Shown here one piece after another: positions 41,224-48,833 of a stretch of DNA of 64,000 nt. Location: NCBI GenBank assembly GCA_023419095.1, contig JAEZYN010000030.1, positions 1-64,000 of the forward strand, written 5' to 3'. Source of the DNA: Bacteroidota bacterium. Lineage in GTDB: Bacteria; Bacteroidota; Bacteroidia; Flavobacteriales; Weeksellaceae. Under the pieces are notes generated by a model. It had not been told where the DNA came from, searched no databases, and saw only the letters and a program-made list of their open reading frames with translations. A program made the position numbers and the translations under genes. Within the stretch, counting starts at the first letter, position 1. The number at the start of each line of letters is the position of its first letter.

Positions 41224-42615
41224 ATGAAAATTAAATATTCAGAACTTATCGACCAGACTTTGTATTTCCCGACAGAAGAATTCAACGTCTCGGAAAATAC
41301 GCTTCTGTTTCACGATATTCCTCTGATGGATGTGGTAGAGCAGTATGGCACGCCGCTGAAGTTTAATTATCTCCCGAAAATCTCGATGAATATTCAGCGC
41401 GCCAAGGCGTGGTTCAAAGAAGCCATTGAGAAGAATGATTATAAAAAAGGCTACCGCTATTGCTACTGCACCAAGTCGAGTCAGTTTGCATTTGTGCTCG
41501 AAGAGGCTTTAAAAAATGATATTTCGATCGAGACTTCCTCCGCGTACGACATGGACATTGTGAAATCGCTGTACGACAAAGGAAAGTATGATAAAGACGT
41601 TGAAGTGATCTGCAATGGTTTCAAGACTGACGATTATCTGCATAAAATTTCCGAACTCATCAATAGCGGTTTCCAGAATATTATTCCCGTTCTGGACAAT
41701 TACCGCGAGCTTGATAAACTCACTGAAAGTATTGATACGACCTTCAATATCGGGATTAGGATCGCGTCTGAAGAGGAGCCGAAATTCGAATTTTACACGT
41801 CAAGACTGGGCATCGGCTACAAAGACATCATCCCATATTACAGCCAAAAAATTGCTGAACATCCCAATGCGCGCCTGAAAATGCTGCATTTCTTCATCAA
41901 TACCGGCATCAAGGACACGGCGTATTACTGGAATGAGCTTTACAAGTGTCTCCGCGTGTATGCCAGGCTGAAAAAGATTGCGCCGGAAGTAGATTCGCTC
42001 AATATCGGCGGCGGTTTCCCGATCAAAACATCCCTGAATTTCGATTACGATTACCAGTATATGGTGAACGAAATCGTGTCGCAGATCAAGAAATTCTGCG
42101 AAGAAGAAGGGGTGGAAGAACCCAATATCTATACCGAATTCGGTAGTTTCACGGTTGGCGAAAGCGGTGGAAATCTTTACAAAATCATTTCCCAAAAACG
42201 CCAGAACGATAGAGAAAAATGGAACATGATCGACTCCTCTTTCATGACCACTTTGCCGGACACATGGGCCATTTCGCGCCACTTTATCATGTTGCCGCTG
42301 AACCGTTGGGACGATACCTATGAACGTGTTTTTCTCGGCGGATTGACCTGTGATTCAGATGATTATTACAATTCCGAGCAACATACCAACGCGATTTATC
42401 TGCCTGTTTTCAGTGATACGAAACCGCTGTATATCGGATTTTTTCACACCGGGGCTTACCAGGAAACCATCGGCGGCTACGGCGGCGTTCACCACTGCCT
42501 GATGCCTCAGCCGAAGCATATTCTGATCAATAAGGACGAAGACGGCAATTTCACCTACGAAGTTTTCCGCGAAGAACAAAGGCCGGAAGACGTGCTGAAA
42601 CTTTTAGGATATTGA
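41224..42615 (+). CDS. speA: Biosynthetic arginine decarboxylase
   Basis: A 463-residue PLP-dependent decarboxylase in the short form seen in Bacteroidota (E. coli SpeA is about 650 residues). The pyridoxal lysine lies in YRYCYCTKSSQFAFVLEEAL, and the alanine racemase-like barrel is followed by LNIGGGFPIKTSLNFDYDYQ (PLP phosphate loop) and YTEFGSFTVGESG. It makes agmatine from arginine; agmatinase (speB) at 43.9-44.7 kb then makes putrescine. It is followed by a terminator. The length suggests that the extra helical inserts of the long form are missing. Confidence 0.92.
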   Translation: MKIKYSELIDQTLYFPTEEFNVSENTLLFHDIPLMDVVEQYGTPLKFNYLPKISMNIQRAKAWFKEAIEKNDYKKGYRYCYCTKSSQFAFVLEEALKNDISIETSSAYDMDIVKSLYDKGKYDKDVEVICNGFKTDDYLHKISELINSGFQNIIPVLDNYRELDKLTESIDTTFNIGIRIASEEEPKFEFYTSRLGIGYKDIIPYYSQKIAEHPNARLKMLHFFINTGIKDTAYYWNELYKCLRVYARLKKIAPEVDSLNIGGGFPIKTSLNFDYDYQYMVNEIVSQIKKFCEEEGVEEPNIYTEFGSFTVGESGGNLYKIISQKRQNDREKWNMIDSSFMTTLPDTWAISRHFIMLPLNRWDDTYERVFLGGLTCDSDDYYNSEQHTNAIYLPVFSDTKPLYIGFFHTGAYQETIGGYGGVHHCLMPQPKHILINKDEDGNFTYEVFREEQRPEDVLKLLGY

Positions 42616-42618
42616 ATT

Positions 42619-42648
42619 AAGGAGCAACAAAAGAGTTGCTCCTTTTCA
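42619..42648 (+). terminator. Intrinsic terminator after speA
   Basis: AAGGAGCAAC pairs with GTTGCTCCTT around AAAAGA, followed by TTC. It begins four bases after the speA stop. Confidence 0.85.
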
Positions 42649-42649
42649 T

Positions 42650-42735
42650 TTGCGGTCCCGCTTTCCGTTGCAATCTTTTTTTCGGCAGCTTTGCCGCCGA
42701 AAAAAAGGATTTCCACTGCAATCGGGGCTAGGATG
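42650..42735. repeat. Intergenic palindromic repeat, family 2 (copy 2)
   Basis: The left motif CCCGCTTTCCGTTGCAATC leads into a T7CGGC/GCCGA7 stem (42676-42706), then the right motif GGATTTCCACTGCAATCG. The same bipartite left-hairpin-right form occurs at 32.2 and 48.7 kb with a different hairpin. It lies between speA and an opposite-strand HAD gene. Such elements are known as dispersed repeats in Chryseobacterium-like genomes. Confidence 0.7.
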
Positions 42736-42813
42736 TCGGGTATTTGCATTTCCCGCCGCTGGGCTCTACAAATAGACTTTTCGGCGCTCGCTTCGCTCGC
42801 GCCCTCAATATAT

Positions 42814-43473
42814 TCAAAAAAATCTTTCAATCTTCTCCATTGCAATTTCCGAAAAATCCGAAATTACCATATTGGCTTTGCTGTAATCCTGACCTGCCGA
42901 ATGTTCGCTTTTGTAAGCCACACAGAAAATTCCGGCCGCGTGCGCAGCCAGAATTCCATTCGTAGAATCCTCGATGACAAGACAGTTTTGTGCAGGTTCG
43001 CCCGCCAATTTGGCGGCTAACTGAAAGATTTCAGGATGAGGTTTCGACTCCTTTAGACTTGCACCGCTGATTTTTCCGCTAAAATATTTTTCGAGACCGA
43101 ATTTTTCAAAAACCCAGTTGATCGTGTTCATGTGTGCGGACGAAGCCAAAATAAGTTTCAGTCCGTTACTGTGATAGTTTTCTATCAGGTTTTTTACGCC
43201 GGGAAGTAGATCAAAATCCGCATCATTATCAAAATAGTGCTTGAAATAGCGGCGCTTTATAGAAGCGAGATCTTCGGGTGATGTCCCTAAATTAAATTTT
43301 TCTGCCAGTGTGCTGCAAACTTTCTGCGTTGACGCACCGGTGAAACTCGTATACAGTTCTTCAGTAACGGTGATGCTGAGGTCTGCGAACATTTTGAAAT
43401 AAGCTTTTCGGTGCAATGGCTCGGTATCTACGATGACACCATCCATATCGAAAAGTACAGCTTTTAAAGGCAT
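42814..43473 (-). CDS. HAD-superfamily hydrolase (beta-phosphoglucomutase-like)
   Basis: A 219-residue HAD phosphatase starting at the ATG at 43473 (MPLKAVLFDMDGVIVDTEP); a longer frame upstream has no family match. Motif I is DMDGVIVD with the nucleophile Asp, motif II is LILASSAHMN, and motif III and IV lie in KESKPHPEIFQLAAKLAG and CLVIEDSTNGILAAHAAG. The helical cap is of the beta-phosphoglucomutase/phosphatase type. The substrate is unknown. It lies between speA and speB on the opposite strand, with a -7 element upstream. Confidence 0.88.
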   Translation of the reverse strand: MPLKAVLFDMDGVIVDTEPLHRKAYFKMFADLSITVTEELYTSFTGASTQKVCSTLAEKFNLGTSPEDLASIKRRYFKHYFDNDADFDLLPGVKNLIENYHSNGLKLILASSAHMNTINWVFEKFGLEKYFSGKISGASLKESKPHPEIFQLAAKLAGEPAQNCLVIEDSTNGILAAHAAGIFCVAYKSEHSAGQDYSKANMVISDFSEIAMEKIERFF

Positions 43474-43487
43474 ATTTGTGATTTTCG

Positions 43488-43495
43488 CAAAGGTA
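43488..43495 (-). promoter_or_regulatory. -7 element for the HAD hydrolase gene
   Basis: On the minus strand TACCTTTG matches TAnnTTTG, 14 bases before the chosen ATG, supporting that start. Confidence 0.5.
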
Positions 43496-43530
43496 GATAA
43501 AGCGAATTTAAAACAATTGGGTGACAAAAA

Positions 43531-43740
43531 TTACCGGTTCGCTTCGATAATCCATATCAAACCAAAGAATAAAGCCACTATTATTAACAGCGCAAGTACC
43601 GATTTCCAGTTGGCGAAATTCACTGTCCAGCCCATCCACGGCTGACGTTTGGGCGGAAATATTCTTTGGTCGTTTCTATTGAAGTAGAAGACGCCCCAAA
43701 TCCAGTTGCCGGCATCGTTCCGAAAATTATCAGTTTTCAT
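43531..43740 (-). CDS. DUF5808-like small membrane protein
   Basis: A 69-residue protein. It starts MKTDNFRNDAGNWIWGVFYFN, followed by NDQRIFPPKRQPWMGWTVNFANWKS and one membrane helix (VLALLIIVALFFGLIWII). The W-x-x-G-x-F-Y-F-N ... P-K-R ... G-W-T-x-N-F-A pattern is the DUF5808 pattern as I recall it. Function unknown. It lies upstream of the HAD gene on the same strand. Confidence 0.7.
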   Translation of the reverse strand: MKTDNFRNDAGNWIWGVFYFNRNDQRIFPPKRQPWMGWTVNFANWKSVLALLIIVALFFGLIWIIEANR

Positions 43741-43822
43741 CTTTTTAGGTTTGTCTTAAAGTTACGGTTTTTTCCTGAAAATTGGCAATCTGAAACGGGC
43801 TTCTGTTTACAATACGTTTTTT

Positions 43823-43830
43823 TACCTTTG
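43823..43830 (+). promoter_or_regulatory. speB: -7 element for speB
   Basis: TACCTTTG matches TAnnTTTG, 36 bases before the ATG at 43867. Confidence 0.5.
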
Positions 43831-43866
43831 GACATTCAAAATTCAAAATTAAAATCTAATTTATAC

Positions 43867-44724
43867 ATGAAAACATACGCCGGTATTCCCGTAGAAAACG
43901 CATCCCTCGAAAACTCAAAAGTAATGCTTGTCACTGTGCCATATGACGGAACTTCCACCTGGGGAAAAGGCGCCGACAAAGGCCCTGAACTCTTTCTCGA
44001 CGCTTCCGAAAATATGGAACTTTTCGATATTGAAACCCGAACTGAGCCTTACCTTGAAGGTGTATATCTGGCAGGCGAAATTTCAGAAGATTCAACGCCG
44101 GAGGCAATGACAGAAGCGGTTTATCAGAAAACCAAGGAACTGCTGAACCACGACGGCAAACTTTTCACGCTTTTTGGGGGTGAACATTCGGTTTCAATTG
44201 GTTCGATCCGCGCGGTGGGTGAAAAGTATGAAAACCTCACGGTTCTTCAGCTTGATGCGCATACAGATTTGAGACCTGAGTTCCATGGTTCCACGTCAAA
44301 CCACGCGTGTGCAGTTTATGAAGCCAGCAAAAAACACAATCTGGTTCAGGTTGGTATCCGTTCGATGGATGTGGAAGAAATGGAACACGTAAATGAAGAG
44401 CAGTGCTTCTGGGCACACGAGATCGCGACAAACCCAAACTGGATCGACGATGTGCTGGCAAAAGTTTCCGGAAATGTATATATCACCATCGATCTTGATG
44501 CTTTCGATCCCGCGATTGCGCCTTCAACGGGAACGCCGGAGCCGGGCGGTCTGCAGTGGTATCCAACTTTGGAGCTTTTGAAAAAAGTGTTCGAAAAGTG
44601 TAATGTTGTCGCGTTCGATATTGTAGAATTAATGGATTCGCCGATGCCGAAACCAAGCGCGTTCTTAGCCGCGAAATTGTATTATAAAATGCTGGCGTAT
44701 TATCATTTGGGAAGAGCCAAGTAA
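43867..44724 (+). CDS. speB: Agmatinase
   Basis: I choose the ATG at 43867, giving 285 residues starting KTYAGIPVENASLENS; an upstream extension has no match. It hydrolyses agmatine to putrescine and urea with two manganese ions. The ligands are in TLFGGEHSVSIGSI (His), VLQLDAHTDLR (Asp-His-Asp) and YITIDLDAFDP (Asp-Asp); all are intact. Together with speA 1.3 kb upstream this is a complete arginine-to-putrescine route, interrupted by two opposite-strand genes. Confidence 0.95.
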   Translation: MKTYAGIPVENASLENSKVMLVTVPYDGTSTWGKGADKGPELFLDASENMELFDIETRTEPYLEGVYLAGEISEDSTPEAMTEAVYQKTKELLNHDGKLFTLFGGEHSVSIGSIRAVGEKYENLTVLQLDAHTDLRPEFHGSTSNHACAVYEASKKHNLVQVGIRSMDVEEMEHVNEEQCFWAHEIATNPNWIDDVLAKVSGNVYITIDLDAFDPAIAPSTGTPEPGGLQWYPTLELLKKVFEKCNVVAFDIVELMDSPMPKPSAFLAAKLYYKMLAYYHLGRAK

Positions 44725-44763
44725 AAAGAGCGAGGTAAAAAGCGCCAGGAATCAAAAATCAAG

Positions 44764-44799
44764 AAAAAAATGCTTTCCATAATGTTGGGAAGCATTTTT
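44764..44799 (+). terminator. Intrinsic terminator after speB
   Basis: AAAAATGCTTTCC pairs with GGGAAGCATTTTT (one G-U pair) and ends in the T run, about 40 bases after the stop. Confidence 0.82.
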
Positions 44800-44844
44800 G
44801 ATGAAGTGTGGTTTAAAAAAGACAGATTGATGCACGTTTTTTCA

Positions 44845-44966
44845 CCTGAAAGTTCCAAACACTCGTGCGACAGTCTTTCCGGTGTTCCCGAAAGTTCCAA
44901 ACACACGTGCGACAACCTTTCGGGAAGTCCCGAAAAGTCCAAACACGCGTGCTTCTAACTTTCGGG
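44845..44966. repeat. 42-bp tandem repeat, three copies
   Basis: Three consecutive units begin at 44845, 44887 and 44929 with an exact period of 42 bases; the last unit is cut to 38. Each has the form CC(C/T)GAAAGTTCCAAACAC followed by GTGCGACA and a tail like CCTTTCGGG; the ends of each unit are inverted (CCCGAAAG and CTTTCGGG), so each unit can form a hairpin. Units differ at several bases. No open frame runs along it. It lies between speB and the S15-type hydrolase. No spacers are present, so it is not a CRISPR. Confidence 0.85.
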
Positions 44967-45001
44967 AAACGGGTCAGGCAATTCAATGTTATATTTTGTC
45001 T

Positions 45002-46858
45002 TTATTTCAAAACATCTACTTCCAAAGAACTGTCGCCAAAAACCTTGATGAAGGCTTTGGTGTAATCTTCTTTTGCAGCGAAGTTCGGATTGTCCATAAA
45101 TTTCTGAGGGTTTACAGCAAACAGTGGAAACCAGGTGCTTGAAATTTGGATCTGGATTTTATGCCCTTTCTTAAAGGTGTGCACCACATCCTGAAGCCGG
45201 AAATTCACAGCTGTTTTTTGGTTCGGTACCAGGGCTTCCGGCTTTTCACGTGAGTTGCGGAATCTGGCCGGCATTATTTCGCTGCGCACCATCTGGTGGT
45301 AATTTCCGTAAACCACGCCGTCTTTCTTTTCTGTGGGTTTGAAATCTTCCGGATAGACATCGATAAGTTTCACCGCAAAATCGGCATCGGTAGAAGTAGA
45401 GGAAATATTAAGTTTTGCTAAAATTTCGCCTGCAAAAGTGAGGTCTTCCGTGAGTACATCGGTTGTGAATGTGATCACATCCGGCCTTCCCACCGCGAAA
45501 CGCTGGTCTTCGCTCATATAATTTCGCGGTGTGAACCCGTTGAAGTCTTTCAGTTTATCTGAACTTAAAACCGGATTGTTCGGATCGCTGTAATACTCCG
45601 AGGTTGAGTTGGAAGCTGCCGGTTTCAGGGTTCCGTCTGCGAGGAAAAAGTTGACTTTCTGCGCGTTTTTAGGCGGATAAACATCAAATTCTTTCCACTC
45701 TTTTTTTCCGGTGTCGTACATCATCGCTTCAGGTAAACCGGCGTCAGCTTTGGAATTCCCTTTAAGATAATGACTGAAAAATTTAGTTTCCAGATTTTTT
45801 TGATAATAGGTCGCAATGCTGTCTCCGAAATAAATCTCATTGTGAAAATGTTTCCCGGTTTCGCGGCTCCACGCGCCGTGCGAGAAGGGTCCCATTACAA
45901 TGGTGTTTTTAGCATTTGCGCTGGTTTTCTCAATGGTTTTATAAATATTTAGAGGTCCGGACAGATCTTCGGCATCGTACCATCCGCCGACGGTCATCAC
46001 TGCGTGTTTCACGTTTTTCAGGTGTGGCAGCAGACTTCTTTTTTGCCAGTATTCATCGTAATTCGGATGATTCATTACTTCGGTCATAAAGAAATTGTCC
46101 TTGTAATATTTTTCGTAGCCGTCTTTCAGCGGTCCCATATCGCGGTAAAACTTTAAGCCGTCTTCTGATGTTGGTTTAATCATACTTTCGGTGTACCAGG
46201 CCTTGTTTTCAGGCTTTGTTTTTTGCACGCCAAAGACGGGAAAAGTCCTGAAATAGCCGAGCATGAACTTGCCGTTGTGCAGAAAATCATCATTCCAGAA
46301 ATCCGAAATTGGTGCCTGCGGCGACGACGCTACCAATGCCGGGTGATCCGCCAAAATGCCTGCAGCAGTATAAAATCCCGGATAGGAAGTGCCGTACTGA
46401 CCCACTTTTCCGTTGTTGTTTTTCACATTTTTCAGCAACCACTCGATCGTGTCGTAAGTATCCGTGCTTTCATCTACGTCTTTTTTGGTTTTGTGTGCTA
46501 CCTGTGGCGTCATGTTGGTAAATTTTCCTTCGCTCATGTATCGTCCCCGAACGTCCTGATACACAAAAATGTACTTGTCGTTCATCAAAAATTTATTCGG
46601 CCCGAGCGAAGCGCGGTATTCGTTTTCGCCGTAAGGTGCGATGCTGTAGCACGTGCGCTGCATGATGAACGGGTATTTTTTAACCTTCGAAATATCTTTT
46701 GGAATGTAAATCGCAGTGAATAATTTTACGCCGTCACGCATTGGGATGTAAACTTCCTGTTTGGTGAAATTTTCTTTTACAAATGAATTGTCCGGTGCCG
46801 TTTGAGCGAAAGCCGAAAGAAAACAGAATAGAAGGGTAAGTTGCAGGAATTTTTTCAT
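45002..46858 (-). CDS. CocE/NonD-type X-Pro dipeptidyl-peptidase family hydrolase
   Basis: A 618-residue exported serine hydrolase. The signal peptide KKFLQLTLLFCFLSAFAQ is present. The nucleophile motif GQYGTSYPGFYTAAGIL has the GxSYxG core; the acid and histidine lie in GGWYDAEDLSG and the ATYY... FSHGAWSRE region (from YFG DSIATYYQ). The C-terminal jelly-roll domain (FNGFTPRNYMSEDQRFA ... VHTFKKGHKIQIQIS) is the S15/CocE beta domain. The family includes peptidases, esterases and glutaryl-7-ACA acylases, so the substrate is unclear. A secreted peptidase or ester hydrolase is the best guess. Confidence 0.88.
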   Translation of the reverse strand: MKKFLQLTLLFCFLSAFAQTAPDNSFVKENFTKQEVYIPMRDGVKLFTAIYIPKDISKVKKYPFIMQRTCYSIAPYGENEYRASLGPNKFLMNDKYIFVYQDVRGRYMSEGKFTNMTPQVAHKTKKDVDESTDTYDTIEWLLKNVKNNNGKVGQYGTSYPGFYTAAGILADHPALVASSPQAPISDFWNDDFLHNGKFMLGYFRTFPVFGVQKTKPENKAWYTESMIKPTSEDGLKFYRDMGPLKDGYEKYYKDNFFMTEVMNHPNYDEYWQKRSLLPHLKNVKHAVMTVGGWYDAEDLSGPLNIYKTIEKTSANAKNTIVMGPFSHGAWSRETGKHFHNEIYFGDSIATYYQKNLETKFFSHYLKGNSKADAGLPEAMMYDTGKKEWKEFDVYPPKNAQKVNFFLADGTLKPAASNSTSEYYSDPNNPVLSSDKLKDFNGFTPRNYMSEDQRFAVGRPDVITFTTDVLTEDLTFAGEILAKLNISSTSTDADFAVKLIDVYPEDFKPTEKKDGVVYGNYHQMVRSEIMPARFRNSREKPEALVPNQKTAVNFRLQDVVHTFKKGHKIQIQISSTWFPLFAVNPQKFMDNPNFAAKEDYTKAFIKVFGDSSLEVDVLK

Positions 46859-46921
46859 GAATGATTATTTTGCCCGAAAGTATGAAAATAGTTAGAAATT
46901 TAATCTGAAAAGTGCGCATCA

Positions 46922-47530
46922 ATGAGTTTATTTGATACTGCTTTTGATTCAAACCTTAATCTTTTACCAAAAGACGGAACGGTCAATTACTATGGGAAGA
47001 TTTTAAGTAAAGATGAGGCAGACCGATTTCAACAGGCACTTTTGAAGACCATCCAATGGCGCAATGATGAGGCTGTGATTTTCGGTAAAAAAATCCTCAC
47101 GAAGCGCAAAGTAGCGTGGTACGGCGATGAAGAATTTAAATATACCTACTCTAAAACGACCAAAACCGCACTTCCATGGACTGCGGAACTGCTGGAGATA
47201 AAGAGAATTTGCGAGGCAGAAACGTGTGAGATATTCAATTCGTGTTTGCTCAATCTCTATCATTCCGGCGAAGAAGGCATGGCCTGGCACAGCGATGCGG
47301 AGAAAGATCTGAAGAAAAACGGCGCAATAGCTTCCTTAAGTTTAGGCGCTGAAAGAAAGTTTCTATTCAAACATAAATTCAGCAGCGAAAAAGTGGATGT
47401 GCTCTTAGAAAACGGCAGTTTATTGGTAATGAAAGACGAAACCCAAAGCTTTTGGCTTCACCGTTTGCCACCAACCAAAAAGGTAAATACACCAAGGATT
47501 AATCTTACTTTCAGAACAATAGAACGTTGA
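46922..47530 (+). CDS. AlkB-like 2-oxoglutarate/Fe(II) dioxygenase
   Basis: A 202-residue AlkB-family enzyme that repairs alkylated DNA or RNA by oxidative demethylation. The iron ligands are His-x-Asp in MAWHSDAEKDLKKNG and His in SFWLHRLPPTKK; the 2-oxoglutarate arginine lies in TPRINLTFR. The nucleotide-flip region FNSCLLNLYHSGEEGM is of the AlkB/ABH2 type. There is no ada or alkA gene nearby. It diverges from the S15 hydrolase gene. Confidence 0.9.
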   Translation: MSLFDTAFDSNLNLLPKDGTVNYYGKILSKDEADRFQQALLKTIQWRNDEAVIFGKKILTKRKVAWYGDEEFKYTYSKTTKTALPWTAELLEIKRICEAETCEIFNSCLLNLYHSGEEGMAWHSDAEKDLKKNGAIASLSLGAERKFLFKHKFSSEKVDVLLENGSLLVMKDETQSFWLHRLPPTKKVNTPRINLTFRTIER

Positions 47531-47575
47531 AACTGATGGTTCTGCGTCAGTATTTGAAACTGTTTACATTAAAAA

Positions 47576-47609
47576 TTTGGCTTAAAAATTGTGAAAAGTT
47601 TAATATTTG
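47576..47609 (+). promoter_or_regulatory. Candidate promoter for the BON-domain lipoprotein
   Basis: TTTG at 47576-47579 and TAATATTTG at 47601-47609 are 21 bases apart, a good -33/-7 pair apart from one extra base in the -7 element. It lies within the longer open frame upstream, which supports the shorter start at 47675. Confidence 0.5.
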
Positions 47610-47674
47610 TTAGCATCCTGGCATCATTATTAATAGGTAAATTTGAAAATATTAAAACATTAAATCATCGAACT

Positions 47675-48154
47675 ATGAAAAAACTAATTGCAACCTCAGC
47701 ACTCGCATTGGCAGTTTCATTTGCATCAGTCGCCTGTAAGAAAAAGGTGAGTGATGCCGATCTTCAGACGCAGGCAACTACTGTGGTAACAGCAAATCCG
47801 CAAGCTTCAGTAGAAGTGAAAGACGGCACTGCGCATCTTAGCGGCACTTTTGAAGATGAAGCTTCGCGCGATCAGATGATTGCTTCACTCAAAGCAATAC
47901 CGGGCATCAAGGACGTAATGGACATGTCAAAAATTGAAGCCGCTCCTGTTGTAGAAACGGTTTCTGCCGTAGATCCGGCTGTTCAGCAGAGAGTAGCTGA
48001 TGCCGTTAAAGATTTTCCTTCAGTTTCCGTAGAAGTCATCAATGGTGAACTGACGCTTACCGGAAATGTTTCGCCAGAGCAGGCGCGTAAGATCAAGATG
48101 TCTGTAGATGCCCTTCAGGCAGGAAAAGTAAATTATAATTATAGTGTAAAATAA
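47675..48154 (+). CDS. Double BON-domain lipoprotein
   Basis: The ATG at 47675 gives a 159-residue lipoprotein with a lipobox (AVSFASVAC, lipidated Cys about residue 20). Two BON domains follow: one around residues 30-85 (DLQTQATTVVTANPQASVEVKDGTAHLSGTFEDEASRDQ, in parts) and one near residues 100-155 (VQQRVADAVKDFPSVSVEVINGELTLTGNVSPEQARKIKM). BON domains attach proteins to membranes or phospholipids in the periplasm, often in osmotic or envelope stress. A GTG 84 bases upstream was rejected. The SH3 gene follows by 5 bases, so the two are one transcript. Confidence 0.85.
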   Translation: MKKLIATSALALAVSFASVACKKKVSDADLQTQATTVVTANPQASVEVKDGTAHLSGTFEDEASRDQMIASLKAIPGIKDVMDMSKIEAAPVVETVSAVDPAVQQRVADAVKDFPSVSVEVINGELTLTGNVSPEQARKIKMSVDALQAGKVNYNYSVK

Positions 48155-48159
48155 TAGCA

Positions 48160-48579
48160 ATGAGTACCTTACAAGATAAATACGCAGGAGTGATCTCTGC
48201 TGCACAGTCTGCCGGAATCCGGAATCTGCAGGTTTTAGAACAGGACGGCATATTATATGTTTCAGGAGACGCTGCATCCAGTGCGGCAAAAGACAGCGTT
48301 TGGAATGCCTTGGGCGCTATTGATACCACCTATTCAGCGTCTGATATCAACCTCAACGTGCAGGTTTCCGGTCTGTCTGCGGGCGCTTCGCTTACGGTAT
48401 CTACGGATAATTCAAATCTAAATATCCGCCAGGAAGCTTCTACAGACGCAGCCATTGTGGGGAAAGCAGCAAAAGGTGACGCAGTGACCTTGGTAGAACA
48501 AACCTCTGACGACTGGTGGAAAGTACGCACCTCAGACGGTGTGGAAGGTTACGCCTATTCACGCTATCTCCGTTCATAG
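48160..48579 (+). CDS. BON-like plus SH3b domain protein without signal peptide
   Basis: A 139-residue protein. The N-terminal 65 residues resemble a BON-like fold (IRNLQVLEQDGILYVSGDAASSAAKDSVW), and the C-terminal SH3b domain (NSNLNIRQEASTDAAIVGKAAKGDAVTLVEQTSDDWWKVRTSDGVEGYAYSRYL, in parts) is complete with the N-I-R-x-x-x and W-W-K-V signature. The protein starts MSTLQDKYAG, so no signal peptide or lipobox is seen. It may act in the cytoplasm or bind the preceding lipoprotein through an unknown export route. It follows that gene by five bases. Confidence 0.8.
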   Translation: MSTLQDKYAGVISAAQSAGIRNLQVLEQDGILYVSGDAASSAAKDSVWNALGAIDTTYSASDINLNVQVSGLSAGASLTVSTDNSNLNIRQEASTDAAIVGKAAKGDAVTLVEQTSDDWWKVRTSDGVEGYAYSRYLRS

Positions 48580-48605
48580 AAAGTCTTTCGTTATATATTT
48601 GTTAA

Positions 48606-48634
48606 CCTCTGGATTCGTTAATTCAGGGGTTTTT
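48606..48634 (+). terminator. Intrinsic terminator after the BON/SH3 genes
   Basis: CCTCTGGATT pairs with AATTCAGGGG around CGTT, followed by a short T run. Confidence 0.75.
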
Positions 48635-48646
48635 GTTTGGGGCCAT

Positions 48647-48780
48647 CTCGTCATGGGAATTTATTTGCTGACGCAAACAAATTCCCATGACGAGACCGCG
48701 ATCTCCGATACAATCGCCGCGGCCTTTTCAGGCCGCGGAGGATTTCCACTGCGATCGCTTGTCCGGCGCGGTTGTTCAAA
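48647..48780. repeat. Intergenic palindromic repeat, family 2 (copy 3) with an added long inverted repeat
   Basis: Two structures lie side by side. The first (48647-48694) is an inverted repeat with 21-base arms, CTCGTCATGGGAATTT at the left end and a matching right arm, with one mismatch and a 6-base loop. The second has a left motif CGATCTCCGATACAATCG, a hairpin CCGCGGCC/GGCCGCGG and a right motif GGATTTCCACTGCGATCG, the family 2 form. No open frame is significant here. It fills the gap between the BON/SH3 genes and the SDF transporter. Confidence 0.7.
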
Positions 48781-48800
48781 TCTATATATGCTAAAAAAAC

Positions 48801-48808
48801 TATATTTG
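48801..48808 (+). promoter_or_regulatory. -7 element for the SDF transporter gene
   Basis: TATATTTG is a perfect TAnnTTTG match, 25 bases before the ATG. Confidence 0.55.
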
Positions 48809-48833
48809 TAACCTTACACAACAAAGAAATAAC

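Noticed and set aside
44845..44966. CRISPR array
   Set aside because: The repeats are adjacent with a 42-base period and no spacers, and no cas genes are near.
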